A stretch of DNA of 64,000 nucleotides from Planctomycetota bacterium (GTDB lineage: Bacteria > Planctomycetota > Planctomycetia > Planctomycetales > Planctomycetaceae). Numbering within the stretch: position 1 is the stretch's first letter; the number at the start of each line of letters is the position of its first letter. Position numbers and translations under genes: made by a program. The notes under the pieces were generated by a model, which was not told the DNA's origin, did not search any database, and saw only the letters and a list, made by a program, of their open reading frames with translations. Location of the stretch: assembly GCA_023417655.1 (NCBI GenBank), contig JAEZFD010000046.1, forward strand, positions 1 to 64,000, written 5' to 3'. This document shows, piece by piece, positions 32,971-43,366 of the stretch.

Positions 32971-34971
32971 TCACCCTATGATAATTCGAGGTTGCTTGGA
33001 GAGATCTGGTTGAGCTTTCCGAATCAAATCGCGCACCAGCCAGGGAATGTTTCCTTCGCCGAAAAGCAGAAATCCAAGGTTTGTCCGCATCGGGCTCTCG
33101 TTTGACCATCCGAAATGCAGCTCAATCGGCTTTGAATGTGAGAGCGCCAGCGCAATCGCCGCGAGTGCAGGGGCAGTCGCTGTGCAACGGTCCACCCGAA
33201 TCAGAAAACGTCCGCCGTCCGGAAGGACCTGCAGGCGGGGCTCCTGAAAGAAATCACTTGGATCCCCCAGACTGACTTCGACGAACACGACGGGAACGTC
33301 ATCCGAAATGTGATGCCACTCTCGCAGTTCCTTCTCCTTCTCGTCGAGTGATCGCCCGCCGGGGCGATGAGGGGCGAGGACCGGCACGTCGAGATGCTGA
33401 AGCGACTGCCACAGGAACTGCGACTCATGATCCGCAAATGCGAATCTGACGACTCGCAATTCCGAACTTCTCCAGACTCGGGAGATCATGGACACAATCA
33501 GGATTCCAGCGACGAAAAACGAGGCGATCGTCAGCCCGTCCGGCTTTTCAATGATGATGTCGAGTGTGGCATAGGTGAAGACGACCGAGATCAGTGCCGT
33601 CATCCACGGGAGCGTGCGCCAGCTGCGGACCGTTCTTGCATGCGCCCGATCGATGAGAACGGCGACGCTTCCTGCGAGAATCAGCACCATGACCCCTGTC
33701 GCGTAAGCCGCTCCCTGATCCTCGACATTCGCTTGAAATACGAAAGTGACGATGACACAGATCACTGAGATCACGATCACCAGCGGGCGAATGGCACCCG
33801 CCCAGGTCGGCGCCATTCCATAATGCGGCAAGAAACGAGGAATCAGATTTAGGAGTCCAGAGATTGCACTGGCTCCGGCAAACCACAGAATGATGACCGT
33901 GCTCAGGTCATAGATCGTTCCAAAGACCTCTCCGCACCACCATGCAAGTGGATTGGGGCCCTCTCCATGTGCGAGATAAGCTAACGCCCGGTTCGCAGCG
34001 GCTCCGCCTTCATGAAGTTCTTGGGCAGGAATTAAGAGCGTGACGACTAGTGAGGCCCCCATCAGGAGAACGCTCATGATGCAGGCGGCCGCAATCAGCA
34101 TCCGTCGGGTGTTTCGAATTCTGCCGGCGGGATTCTCTGGTGTGTCGGACGGGTCTCCCTTTACCAGTGGCATCACTGCCACTCCGGTTTCAAAACCGCT
34201 CAACCCTAAAATCAGCTTGGGGAAGAACAGACCTGCCAGCAGTATCAGCGACAGCAGGCTTCGCGGGTGCGAGTCAACCTGATCAATTCCGAGATCGCCC
34301 TGACGCACGGCGGTCCACCATTGGGTGATGTGCTCCGGATGTGAAGCAAGTTCGACGAGACCGGCGCCGATGAGCAGGATGTTCAGTCCCAGGAAGACAG
34401 CGACGATGACGACGGCGACTCCGATGACTTCTCGAAAGCCCCGAAGAAAAATCGCACCTAAACCGGCGATCATCATCAGGGTCAGTGTCATCTGGCTCTG
34501 AAGAAACGAAGGAGCTGAATTCCAGATGGGATTGTGGATCAGGTGCTCGGCGGCATCAGCAGTCGAGAGGGTTACTGTGATGACGAAGTCCGTTGCTGCG
34601 AAACCGAGGAGCACGAGGACGACAAATTTCGCCGACCAGCCCTTCAGGATCCTCTGCAACATCGCGAGTGATCCCTGTCCATCAGGAGAGCGGTGTGCGA
34701 TGTAGTAATAAACCGGCAGCGCGCCGAAGAGGGTCAGCAGAATCAGGTAGACCGTCGAAATGGGGGCCAGACGCCCCGCGGCGCTGAATGCGATCGAGGG
34801 CTGATACGCGAGTGTGCTGAAGTAATCCAGCCCGGTCAGGCAAAGGACCCAGAGCCAGAAGGACTGGTGAGTGTCCGCGGCCGAGGTCGTTGGCGCCGGA
34901 ACCGTTCCGGCAGCAGGGACAACTGGCGAGGGCGAAGGAGGGGAAACCGCAGGCGAATTTGAGCCTGTCAT
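32971..34971 (-). CDS. APC superfamily permease with cytoplasmic C-terminal domain
   Basis: 666 residues. A Pro/Ser-rich N-terminus (about 35 residues) precedes twelve or so transmembrane helices; SFWLWVLCLTGLDYFSTLAY is the typical first helix with its conserved substrate/cation segment. ILGLSGFETGVAVMPLVKGD is a further APC mark. After the last helix at about 495 come about 170 residues of soluble domain (VRFAFADHESQFLWQSLQHL, then VPVLAPHRPGG). This tail is longer than in ordinary amino acid permeases and its fold is not recognised; it may be regulatory. GGAAG lies five bases before the ATG. The substrate is an amino acid or related small molecule and cannot be specified. Confidence 0.82.
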   Translation of the reverse strand: MTGSNSPAVSPPSPSPVVPAAGTVPAPTTSAADTHQSFWLWVLCLTGLDYFSTLAYQPSIAFSAAGRLAPISTVYLILLTLFGALPVYYYIAHRSPDGQGSLAMLQRILKGWSAKFVVLVLLGFAATDFVITVTLSTADAAEHLIHNPIWNSAPSFLQSQMTLTLMMIAGLGAIFLRGFREVIGVAVVIVAVFLGLNILLIGAGLVELASHPEHITQWWTAVRQGDLGIDQVDSHPRSLLSLILLAGLFFPKLILGLSGFETGVAVMPLVKGDPSDTPENPAGRIRNTRRMLIAAACIMSVLLMGASLVVTLLIPAQELHEGGAAANRALAYLAHGEGPNPLAWWCGEVFGTIYDLSTVIILWFAGASAISGLLNLIPRFLPHYGMAPTWAGAIRPLVIVISVICVIVTFVFQANVEDQGAAYATGVMVLILAGSVAVLIDRAHARTVRSWRTLPWMTALISVVFTYATLDIIIEKPDGLTIASFFVAGILIVSMISRVWRSSELRVVRFAFADHESQFLWQSLQHLDVPVLAPHRPGGRSLDEKEKELREWHHISDDVPVVFVEVSLGDPSDFFQEPRLQVLPDGGRFLIRVDRCTATAPALAAIALALSHSKPIELHFGWSNESPMRTNLGFLLFGEGNIPWLVRDLIRKAQPDLSKQPRIIIG

Positions 34972-35236
34972 AGTGACTTCCAGATAGACACAGCAATCTC
35001 TGCTGTCGTGAGTCTTAACTCAGCGAGCGAGAGATGCCATGGGAGATGACCGGCACTCATTGCATCATCATTCAAAGGTGCAGCAAGCGTTGTTTTGATA
35101 TCGATGCCAAGGGGCATTGACACTGAAATTAAAAGGTGCCGGTTCCCAGGGATACTGAATTCGAGAACGAGGTTCTCGCTGCGTTCGTTCTGCGCCTCGA
35201 TGAATGTTGCGCTGCCACACATGCAGGTGAAGATCG

Positions 35237-36409
35237 TTACTTTGCTTCCTCAGCTGGCTTCGATCTCAGCAGGGCTGAAGCGAATGCCACCAGGTTGCTC
35301 TGTTCACGGCGGACCTCTTTCAGAATATCCAGACGCCCGGCTTTTTGGCACAGCTCATCGAAGGAAATATTCACGTCCTCGCTCAGATTGGTCAGATACT
35401 GACGCGCGAGCTCCACGGCTTCGTCCAGTCGATCGATGCGGACCAGCAGGTCAACGAGAACGTAAGCGAACAACGGTCGGTCCTGCTCGTCTTCTGCGTT
35501 CTCGAGCTGAGTTCGGAAGTATTGCAGGCCCTGATCCTGCTGGCGGTTGAGCAGCACATCGAAGAAAGCGAGATGAGCAGGGTAGAAGTCTTCAAACGGG
35601 GGCTCCCCGCCGTATTGCAGAGAGCGTTCGAGGCGAGAGCCATACTGCGCAAGTTGTCTTGCCAGTTCGAGTTCCGGCGCCCCTTGATTCAGAGATCGAG
35701 CGAAGCGGACCACAGAACTCAGGTGAGAGACATCAATGTGGTAATTCCCAGATTCGAAGAGCCAATCGCGGCCTGTGATGAGCTGTTCAAGCGACAGGTC
35801 TGGCGGAAGCATCGGCATCCGCTTTTCGACATGATTGCGAACCGATTCCTGGAGTTCTTCGTACAACGCCCGTACCAGAATCGCGACGCAGTTGCTGCGT
35901 TGTTCTGACGTCAGTCGGGGGAGAATCTGGTCTAACGAAGTGATTGTGCTGCAGGTTCCATGTCCCCGCAGCATGAGTTTCACCCCTTTTTCAGGGTGAA
36001 CGCCCTCGTGAATGGCGATCCCGACAAGTGTTTCAAGCAGCTGATAGTCATCAATGACATTAGGAAGCGCATCAATTGCCGATGCGACCTTCTGCGGTTC
36101 CCGGATTACTTTCAGATACATCCACGCCGATTGGATGTCCCCCTGCGACAGAAATCCCTCGCCGGCCTCGCGAGCAGCAGCGACATAGGCTTCTTCCACT
36201 TCCTTCCGCAAATGCTCCGGGACATCCTGCAGCGAAGTCGGTCGACTCAGGGGCAGCCCGAGCTCGAACTTTCTCTGCAACATCATGGCGTCGAAGAGGT
36301 TGTGCCATTCCTTGTTCTCCCGGAGAGTTCGCGTCAGTTCCTCAAAAGCGGCGGGGGAGCCCCCAGACTGAAAGGCGTGCTCAAGCTTTTCGAAGGGAGT
36401 TGTGGACAT
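35237..36409 (-). CDS. helical-repeat hypothetical protein
   Basis: 390 residues from the ATG at 36407-36409 (MSTTPFEKLEHAFQSGGSPA); an in-frame GTG at 36442 adds 11 residues, and neither has a good ribosome-binding site. The sequence is almost wholly alpha-helical, with paired helices such as AYVAAAREAGEGFLSQGDIQ, SAWMYLKVIREPQKVASAID and RPLFAYVLVDLLVRIDRLDE, followed by AVELARQYL. This looks like a divergent TPR/solenoid scaffold. There are no membrane helices or signal peptide. It sits divergently from ribosomal protein S1. The function is unknown; a scaffold role is inferred only from the fold. Confidence 0.68.
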   Translation of the reverse strand: MSTTPFEKLEHAFQSGGSPAAFEELTRTLRENKEWHNLFDAMMLQRKFELGLPLSRPTSLQDVPEHLRKEVEEAYVAAAREAGEGFLSQGDIQSAWMYLKVIREPQKVASAIDALPNVIDDYQLLETLVGIAIHEGVHPEKGVKLMLRGHGTCSTITSLDQILPRLTSEQRSNCVAILVRALYEELQESVRNHVEKRMPMLPPDLSLEQLITGRDWLFESGNYHIDVSHLSSVVRFARSLNQGAPELELARQLAQYGSRLERSLQYGGEPPFEDFYPAHLAFFDVLLNRQQDQGLQYFRTQLENAEDEQDRPLFAYVLVDLLVRIDRLDEAVELARQYLTNLSEDVNISFDELCQKAGRLDILKEVRREQSNLVAFASALLRSKPAEEAK

Positions 36410-36774
36410 TGGAGGCTTCGCTTCTGGAGGTGAGAACGGCACAGGAGGGCGGAAAATCAGCAGTCCCCGCCGGTCGGCAGGTATGATTGTTACCAGTATT
36501 ATTGCCGGAAGCGACTGGCATCAAAAGGGAACAATCTGATACAGTTTTCCCTTCGCTTTAGACGCATTGCCCGTCAGGAGTCTATCCGTGCGCCTTCTCA
36601 AGAGGTGCGCGATGAAGGTTCCGTCCGGCTTCGTCGACGCTGACAGGGTCAAGGCTTCCGGTGTTCGGGGTCCCTTGTGAGCGGTGGGTTTCAGCCCGGC
36701 ACTTCATCACTGATGCCTGACTTTGTTTGTCAGGTTGCGATGGAGATGTCGAGAAATGGTGTCACAGGTTTCTC
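36410..36774. other. divergent region and leader of rpsA
   Basis: This 365-base gap lies between the minus-strand helical-repeat gene and rpsA. It contains an imperfect inverted repeat (AAGGGAA at 36525-36531 with TTCCCTT at 36547-36553). The long stretch before rpsA may be an untranslated leader that binds S1, as in other bacteria, but no specific motif proves it. No gene is supported. Confidence 0.4.
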
Positions 36775-38589
<1,815 letters not shown>

Positions 38590-38597
38590 CACTGTCA

Positions 38598-38618
38598 CAA
38601 CAGGTCAATGACCTGTTG
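38598..38618 (+). other. short hairpin after the rpsA stop
   Basis: CAACAGGT (38598-38605) pairs perfectly with ACCTGTTG (38611-38618) around a CAATG loop. It comes just before the main terminator and has no T-tract, so it could stabilise the transcript end. Confidence 0.5.
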
Positions 38619-38635
38619 GAAACACAAATGACAGA

Positions 38636-38667
38636 GAGCCCCGGGCCAAAGCCCGGGGCTCTTTTTT
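38636..38667 (+). terminator. strong intrinsic terminator of rpsA
   Basis: GAGCCCCGGGC (38636-38646) pairs perfectly with GCCCGGGGCTC (38651-38661) with a CAAA loop and is followed by six T residues. The stem extends one further A-T pair. Confidence 0.95.
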
Positions 38668-39086
38668 GTTGGCTGCCGACACAAACTGATCGGGCAGCGA
38701 CAAGTAGGGCTTTGTGCGACATGGCGGTTAAGTGGGCTAGCCCTCCCCCGCTCGAGTCCCACGGATGTTGAGGTGTCGCGAAAGCTTGAAATGATGTTGG
38801 CTCTCCCCCAGCCCGGAAGATTATTCGATTGAATAAATACTATTCGTGCGAGAACTGGTGGCGCTAATGCACTTAGCAGGTCTGTGAGTCATGCCGATCG
38901 CTTGCAAGCTTTTCGAGGATCCGCCGTTAGGGTGATTGGCGGTTGGCTGTTTCTTTTAAAATCGAGATAGCTCTTTGGATCTGGTCAGATTGAGAACGGT
39001 TGATGTTAGTTGAGGCCGTTTTTAACATGATCTATGTATACCCTGTTTGGAAGTGAATTTCCCGTGATTCTTTTAGGGTGTAACTT

Positions 39087-40268
39087 ATGGCTCGAAATGT
39101 TTCGCTGATTTCCATTTTCTTGGCATCTCCTAGTGATCTGGAAACAGAGCGAGAATTGCTGAAGGACATCGTTGATGAACTGAATTGGTCGATTTGTCGA
39201 GGGAAAGGGGTTCGAGTTGATCTGTTGCGGTGGGAGACTCATTCTTTCCCGGGCATGGGAGTTGATCCGCAGGCCGTGATCAATGATCAGATTCCCGATG
39301 ATTATGATATCTTTATTGGTTTGATGTGGTCGCGTTACGGCACTCCCACGAAGCGTGCCGGTTCTGGAACGGAGGAGGAGTTTCGTCGTGCGCTGGCCAG
39401 ATATAGGCAAAATGATGAATCGGTAAAGATTATGTTTTACTTCAAGGATGCTGCTCTGCCTCCAAGCCAGCTGGACCCCACGCAGATTCAAAAGATTCAA
39501 CAATTTAAAAGAGAACTGGGAGAAGAGGGGGCGCTGTATTGCTCATTTAAGGAGACGCAAGATTTTGGAAGTCTCGTTCGTATGCATCTGATCATTTTTA
39601 TTGAAGCATGGGTTTTAAGAGACGCAGATCTACTTGTAACACAGCAGCCCAGTCATCCGTCAGTAGAGACGCCGCCCGAAGTTGATGATCCAGGTTTCTT
39701 GGACTGCATTGAGAAATTTCAGGCAGAGTTCGACTCGTCGCATATCTCAATCGGTCGGATTCAAAGTGCGATTCAGGAACTCGGGGCGGAAATAGGGACA
39801 CGCACTAAGGAGCTCGGAGATTTGAGAAGCAAGTCTACTGGCGCGGACTTGGCGGCGGCGGAGAAGCGAGTGATTAACAGGTCTGCGTCTGATCTAGGCA
39901 GATTTTCCAGACAGGTCGATATTGAAATTCCGCTGCTGCGAGATTCGCTAACCGCGGCATTGGGGGCGTTTGTGCAAGCGATGGAAGTTTCGGTGGATTT
40001 GGAGTTGTCACTCACGGATATCGAACACACCGAAGTCCTGCTGCAGGCAATAGGAGGTGCAGCAGACGCCATCTCCGAGGCAGTGGCCAGTACTGTTGAG
40101 TTCAGAGAGTCTGTTTTGAAGTTGCCGCGTATGACAACAATGCTAAATAGGGCAAAATTCCGGGCGGTTAAATCCATAGACGATTTGATAGAAGAGTTGG
40201 AGAGGGAATTCTTGCTGTTCTGCGAAGCGAAGAAGAGTGTACAGTCGCGACTTGATCTCTGTGATTGA
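39087..40268 (+). CDS. DUF4062 protein with coiled-coil C-terminal region
   Basis: The 393-residue protein begins MARNVSLISIFLASPSDLET with the DUF4062 motif (SIFLASPSDLETERELL). It goes on with YDIFIGLMWSRYGTPTKRA and GTEEEFRRALARY, the usual order of this TIR/SLOG-like N-terminal domain, to about residue 165. The rest (about 200-393) is helical with no recognised enzyme motif (for example IGRIQSAIQELGAEIGTRTK and LAAAEKRVINRSASDLGRFS), probably a coiled coil or helical bundle. DUF4062 domains usually sit at the N-terminus of large signalling or defence-type NTPases; here there is no NTPase. Codon use and base composition are AT-richer than the neighbours, suggesting recent transfer. A signalling or anti-phage role is possible but unproven. 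Confidence 0.8.
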   Translation: MARNVSLISIFLASPSDLETERELLKDIVDELNWSICRGKGVRVDLLRWETHSFPGMGVDPQAVINDQIPDDYDIFIGLMWSRYGTPTKRAGSGTEEEFRRALARYRQNDESVKIMFYFKDAALPPSQLDPTQIQKIQQFKRELGEEGALYCSFKETQDFGSLVRMHLIIFIEAWVLRDADLLVTQQPSHPSVETPPEVDDPGFLDCIEKFQAEFDSSHISIGRIQSAIQELGAEIGTRTKELGDLRSKSTGADLAAAEKRVINRSASDLGRFSRQVDIEIPLLRDSLTAALGAFVQAMEVSVDLELSLTDIEHTEVLLQAIGGAADAISEAVASTVEFRESVLKLPRMTTMLNRAKFRAVKSIDDLIEELEREFLLFCEAKKSVQSRLDLCD

Positions 40269-40341
40269 CGATTGAAGTGTTGGCTGGTTTGACTGATGCT
40301 GTTCAATGTGGTGAGAAGGTTTCGACTCACTTCGAGGTAGA

Positions 40342-40566
40342 TCAGGGCGGCGGGGTACCGCTCGCATCTGCTGCGAGGACCTCTTGAAACTGTTCGGCGA
40401 GCAGAACGGAAAGCTGCCCGTTGCCGCACGCACAATCGAGCGCTCGGTACCGAGTTGGGGTCGCCTCGGCCAAGGCGTTCACGAGTTCGACGGGATAGCG
40501 TGGACGATACGCAGCGTATCGATCTGATCCGTCCGAGAAATGATCTTTGAACTCCCCGTCTGCCAT
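40342..40566 (-). pseudogene. truncated class I SAM methyltransferase
   Basis: The 74-residue open frame reads MADGEFKDHFSDGSDRYAAY, then RPRYPVELVNALAE and LDCACGNGQLSVLLAEQF with the SAM-binding motif I (DCACGNGQ). It continues VLAADASG where motif II would be, then stops after three prolines. Normal methyltransferases of this type have about 250 residues. The open frame breaks off just where the AT-richer DUF4062 segment begins, and the rest of the gene is not seen on the other side. This is a 5' remnant left by an insertion or replacement. It cannot make a functional enzyme. Confidence 0.8.
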
Positions 40567-40616
40567 GCGACTTCTCCCTCCGACTTCCGGCCCAGATTGC
40601 GGCCTGCTTCAAGTCC

Positions 40617-41825
40617 TTACTGCGTCGCGATCGTTTTCCTTTGGCGGGGTTTTGACCGCAAGTGCAGTGCCGTTACTGCCTGTATGATTCCATCGGCGGC
40701 TTGTTGAGGAGAGTAGGAGTCGATTCTTGCTCGGGCGTTCTGCCCCATTGAATGCAGTTTCGCCGGATCGCGTGCCGCTTCAATGAAGAGGTCAGCCAGG
40801 GCGTTCCAGTTTCCAAACGGAAAGGTCCACCCGGTTTCGCCTTGAGTGATCAGATCCGCGGAGCAGCCGACGAGATCGCTGACGATGGCAGGGCGGCCGC
40901 AGGCCATGCCTTCGTTGACGACCAGCCCCCAAGTTTCCCCGGCATCTGACGGAAGAACCAGACAGTCGGCGGCCGAGTAATAAGCCGGAATCTCCTGCTG
41001 ATTCACAAAGCCAGCGAAATGGACGGGGACGTTCCCTCGCCGGGCGATGGCCTCGCATTCCTGTCGTTGCTCTCCGTCTCCGACGATCAACAGATGCATT
41101 TTCGGATGGGCCTTCCTGGCAACACAGAAGGCTTTGATCAACTCGATCGGGTGCTTCTTCTCCTGAAGTTTTCCACTGAACAGGAAGCAGGTGGCGTCTT
41201 CTGGGATCCCGTGTTTCTGACGGACTTCGCGCCCAGGCTCCGGCGACCTGACCGCAGCCGCGAAGCGTTCATTTTCCACACAGTATGGGGCAGGGAACAG
41301 GCGATTTTCATTCACGCCATGGCTGAGGTAAAAGTCTCGATTGGCGCGCCCGATAGGGAGGCAGGCGGAATACCGTCGAACCAGCACCCGTTGCAGCATG
41401 CGTTTCCAGCGGGGGCGGTGTCGCAGGTTGTTGGCTTCACCCCGAACGATGCAGGGGATGCGGAGTGACCGAGCGGCCCGAAGTCCCTGCAGGCAGCTCT
41501 TTACCACCCAGCCGTTTACGATCAGGACGTCAATCTCGTCTCTCTGCAGGACGCTACGGATCTCAGGGGTCTCGCATCCTTTGAAGGATGTCACCGAAGG
41601 GGTTTTGGAGACGTTGTTGAGAACGGAATAGCGATAGCCGTCAAGAAGCGGGATATCCCAGCTGAACTGGACGCCGAATCCTTCACCTTGCTTTTGAGCA
41701 TCCGGCAACATGCAGTAATAGACGCGGAAGTCGAGTTCTTCCTCGCGATCCAGCAGGCGGAAAACCGGTACCTGATACTGGATCGGATGAGTGGTCAGAA
41801 AGGCAACGCGGACGGGTGTTGTCAT
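40617..41825 (-). CDS. glycosyltransferase family 4 protein
   Basis: The 402-residue protein has the GT-B layout. The N-terminal acceptor domain begins VRVAFLTTHPIQYQVPVFRL and the C-terminal donor domain has CFLFSGKLQEKKHPIELIKA, LLIVGDGEQRQECEAIA, HFAGFVNQQEIPAYYSAADC (followed by LVLPSD) and the nucleotide-sugar motif ETWGLVVNEGMACGRPAI (the E-x7-E of GT4). It transfers a sugar from a nucleotide donor during exopolysaccharide, glycolipid or lipopolysaccharide synthesis. No other sugar genes adjoin it on the same strand. Only the truncated methyltransferase lies downstream (50 bp). Confidence 0.9.
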   Translation of the reverse strand: MTTPVRVAFLTTHPIQYQVPVFRLLDREEELDFRVYYCMLPDAQKQGEGFGVQFSWDIPLLDGYRYSVLNNVSKTPSVTSFKGCETPEIRSVLQRDEIDVLIVNGWVVKSCLQGLRAARSLRIPCIVRGEANNLRHRPRWKRMLQRVLVRRYSACLPIGRANRDFYLSHGVNENRLFPAPYCVENERFAAAVRSPEPGREVRQKHGIPEDATCFLFSGKLQEKKHPIELIKAFCVARKAHPKMHLLIVGDGEQRQECEAIARRGNVPVHFAGFVNQQEIPAYYSAADCLVLPSDAGETWGLVVNEGMACGRPAIVSDLVGCSADLITQGETGWTFPFGNWNALADLFIEAARDPAKLHSMGQNARARIDSYSPQQAADGIIQAVTALHLRSKPRQRKTIATQ

Positions 41826-42606
41826 GTCTTGAAGAACTCTGATCCCTTGAAACGACTCATCAAATCCATTGACTTCGATGTGAAGTCTGGTGAGAGCTGA
41901 ATCCCAGTGTCATGGTGGTCTCATCAAGAAATCGTTCCTTTTCCGTGTTGGTCTCGATTCTGTCACTCGAGCAGCTCTTGCCTTCTCGTTTCCTCAGTGG
42001 AATTACTCAGAACTGCGTAGCACTGTCTCCGGTGATGAAGTCGGGCACGAAAGCCGGATTTCGCCAGGGAATGCTTCCTTTCCAGCTCCGGAGTTCGCTT
42101 TCGAGGAGGCCCTCTGGGCGATCGGGGATTTTCCGGGAACCGGGGGACGCCGAACGCACAAATCAGAGCTTGTCGGTGTTCGCTGAAATGAGTAGTCTTG
42201 GCCCGCCTCGATTCAGTCCACTTTTGCCTCTCCGGGCATGGACTTGTCTTTCCGCCCACTTCAATTCCATCGATGATGGCTGTTCGGGGAGATTCAGAGG
42301 CAACTGAGAGCGATTGACTTTCCTCGGTGCTCAGCGCGGTTTCCGAGCAGGAAAATACTGTTCACCGTAGCGGGACTGGGCGGTCATCTCGCAAAAAGTC
42401 ACTTTGCGAGTGGGCCAGGAATTCCGGTTGTCAGTTCGAGTTTGTCCTGAAGTGTTTTCCCGAGTGATGAGGGAAAAAGATGCATTTGAGAATTCGAATG
42501 CGTTGAAGAGCGGGCCGAGTGTCGTGGGACAACTTGTCAGAGAATTGAGTGAACGTATTCAGAGCCAAGGGAATACGAGTCACTGCAGTAAAGGAAAGCC
42601 CCGCCG
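41826..42606. other. intergenic region of about 780 bases, no supported gene
   Basis: The open frames here (both strands, up to about 130 codons) overlap each other, have no ribosome-binding sites and read as Arg/Pro/Ser-rich, so they are not called. An imperfectly placed hairpin is present at 42388-42410 (CTCGCAAA with TTTGCGAG) without a T-tract. The region should contain divergent promoters for the glycosyltransferase and the DUF374 gene. Confidence 0.4.
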
Positions 42607-43308
42607 TTGAGAATTCGGAATGATGGTATCAAGCGAGTCCTCGTGTTCATCGCGGCGACGGGTATTCATTTACTCTTTCGGACATTGCGATATCGCACGT
42701 TTTATTCCCGAAGCGACACCAGTCCTTACCTCCCTGTGACTGGAGCCACCTATACGTATTGCGTCTGGCATGACTCGCTGATCATCCCGTTATTTGCAGG
42801 TCGTCAGCCGAATACGATGGCTGTGGTCAGCCAGCATGGCGATGGGAACTGGATCGCGTTGCTCTTGAAGGCACTGAAAATCCGTTCTGTACGCGGGTCC
42901 AGCTCCAAGGGCGGAGCGAATGCCATGCGTCAGATTCTCGAACAGGGCCAGTCAGGTCATTTTGTGCTGACTCCTGACGGTCCACGCGGTCCCCGACGAA
43001 AGATGAAAGCGGGTGTTTCGTTTCTGGCTTCCCGTGCAGGAAAAGCGGTCGTACCGACAGCGTTCTCATGCAGTCGGGCCTGGTATATCGGGACAGGTTG
43101 GACCGATCTGATGCTGCCGATGCCGTTTTCGAAGATCTATCTGATCACCGGAACTCCGATTGAGATCCCGGTCGACGCGCGACGGGAAGAACTCGACGCC
43201 TTCTCGCAGCAGATTGAAGATGAAATGTTCCGGCTGAACGCCCGGGCAGATCGTCTCGCCAAAGGACTGCCTGACGAAGTCGAACCCACTCTTGCCGTAG
43301 CGGTCTGA
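42607..43308 (+). CDS. DUF374 lysophospholipid acyltransferase-like protein
   Basis: The 233-residue protein begins at a TTG (MRIRNDGIKRVLVFIAATGI). It has one membrane helix and then the acyltransferase pattern of the DUF374/LpxL-like group: YTYCVWHDSLIIPLFAG (the HD of H-x4-D), VVSQHGDGNWIALLLKAL, VRGSSSKGGANAMRQIL and FVLTPDGPRGPRRKMKAG, SFLASRAGKAVVPTAFSCS. It probably adds an acyl chain to a lipid A-type or phospholipid precursor at the inner membrane. The TTG start has only a moderate ribosome-binding site about eleven bases upstream, but no later start preserves the N-terminal helix. Confidence 0.85.
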   Translation: MRIRNDGIKRVLVFIAATGIHLLFRTLRYRTFYSRSDTSPYLPVTGATYTYCVWHDSLIIPLFAGRQPNTMAVVSQHGDGNWIALLLKALKIRSVRGSSSKGGANAMRQILEQGQSGHFVLTPDGPRGPRRKMKAGVSFLASRAGKAVVPTAFSCSRAWYIGTGWTDLMLPMPFSKIYLITGTPIEIPVDARREELDAFSQQIEDEMFRLNARADRLAKGLPDEVEPTLAVAV

Positions 43309-43366
43309 GTGGATCGCGACGTTCAGATAGGGATGCCCTGACTGCCAGACCGTTCTGGTTGAATTA

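Larger units (their letters stand above)
38590..39086. other. gene-less stretch with terminators, then AT-richer DNA
   Basis: It holds an 8-bp hairpin (38598-38618) and the rpsA terminator (38636-38667). From about 38820 the base composition becomes visibly AT-richer and continues so into the DUF4062 gene, e.g. TTATTCGATTGAATAAATAC at 38821-38840. This is probably the left part of the acquired segment and must hold the promoter of the DUF4062 gene. No ORF, integrase, att site or flanking direct repeat was found by eye. Confidence 0.45.

Noticed and set aside
39773..40612. A 279-codon minus-strand frame under the DUF4062 gene
   Set aside because: It overlaps the DUF4062 helical region and is out of frame with the methyltransferase remnant; its Ser/Arg-rich composition is typical of an antisense shadow.
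41963..42259. A 98-codon minus-strand frame in the gap before the DUF374 gene
   Set aside because: No ribosome-binding site, no hydrophobic or domain pattern, and several other frames are open in the same place.
42388..42410. CTCGCAAA/TTTGCGAG hairpin before the DUF374 gene
   Set aside because: No T-tract and no gene ending nearby, so no regulatory role is claimed.
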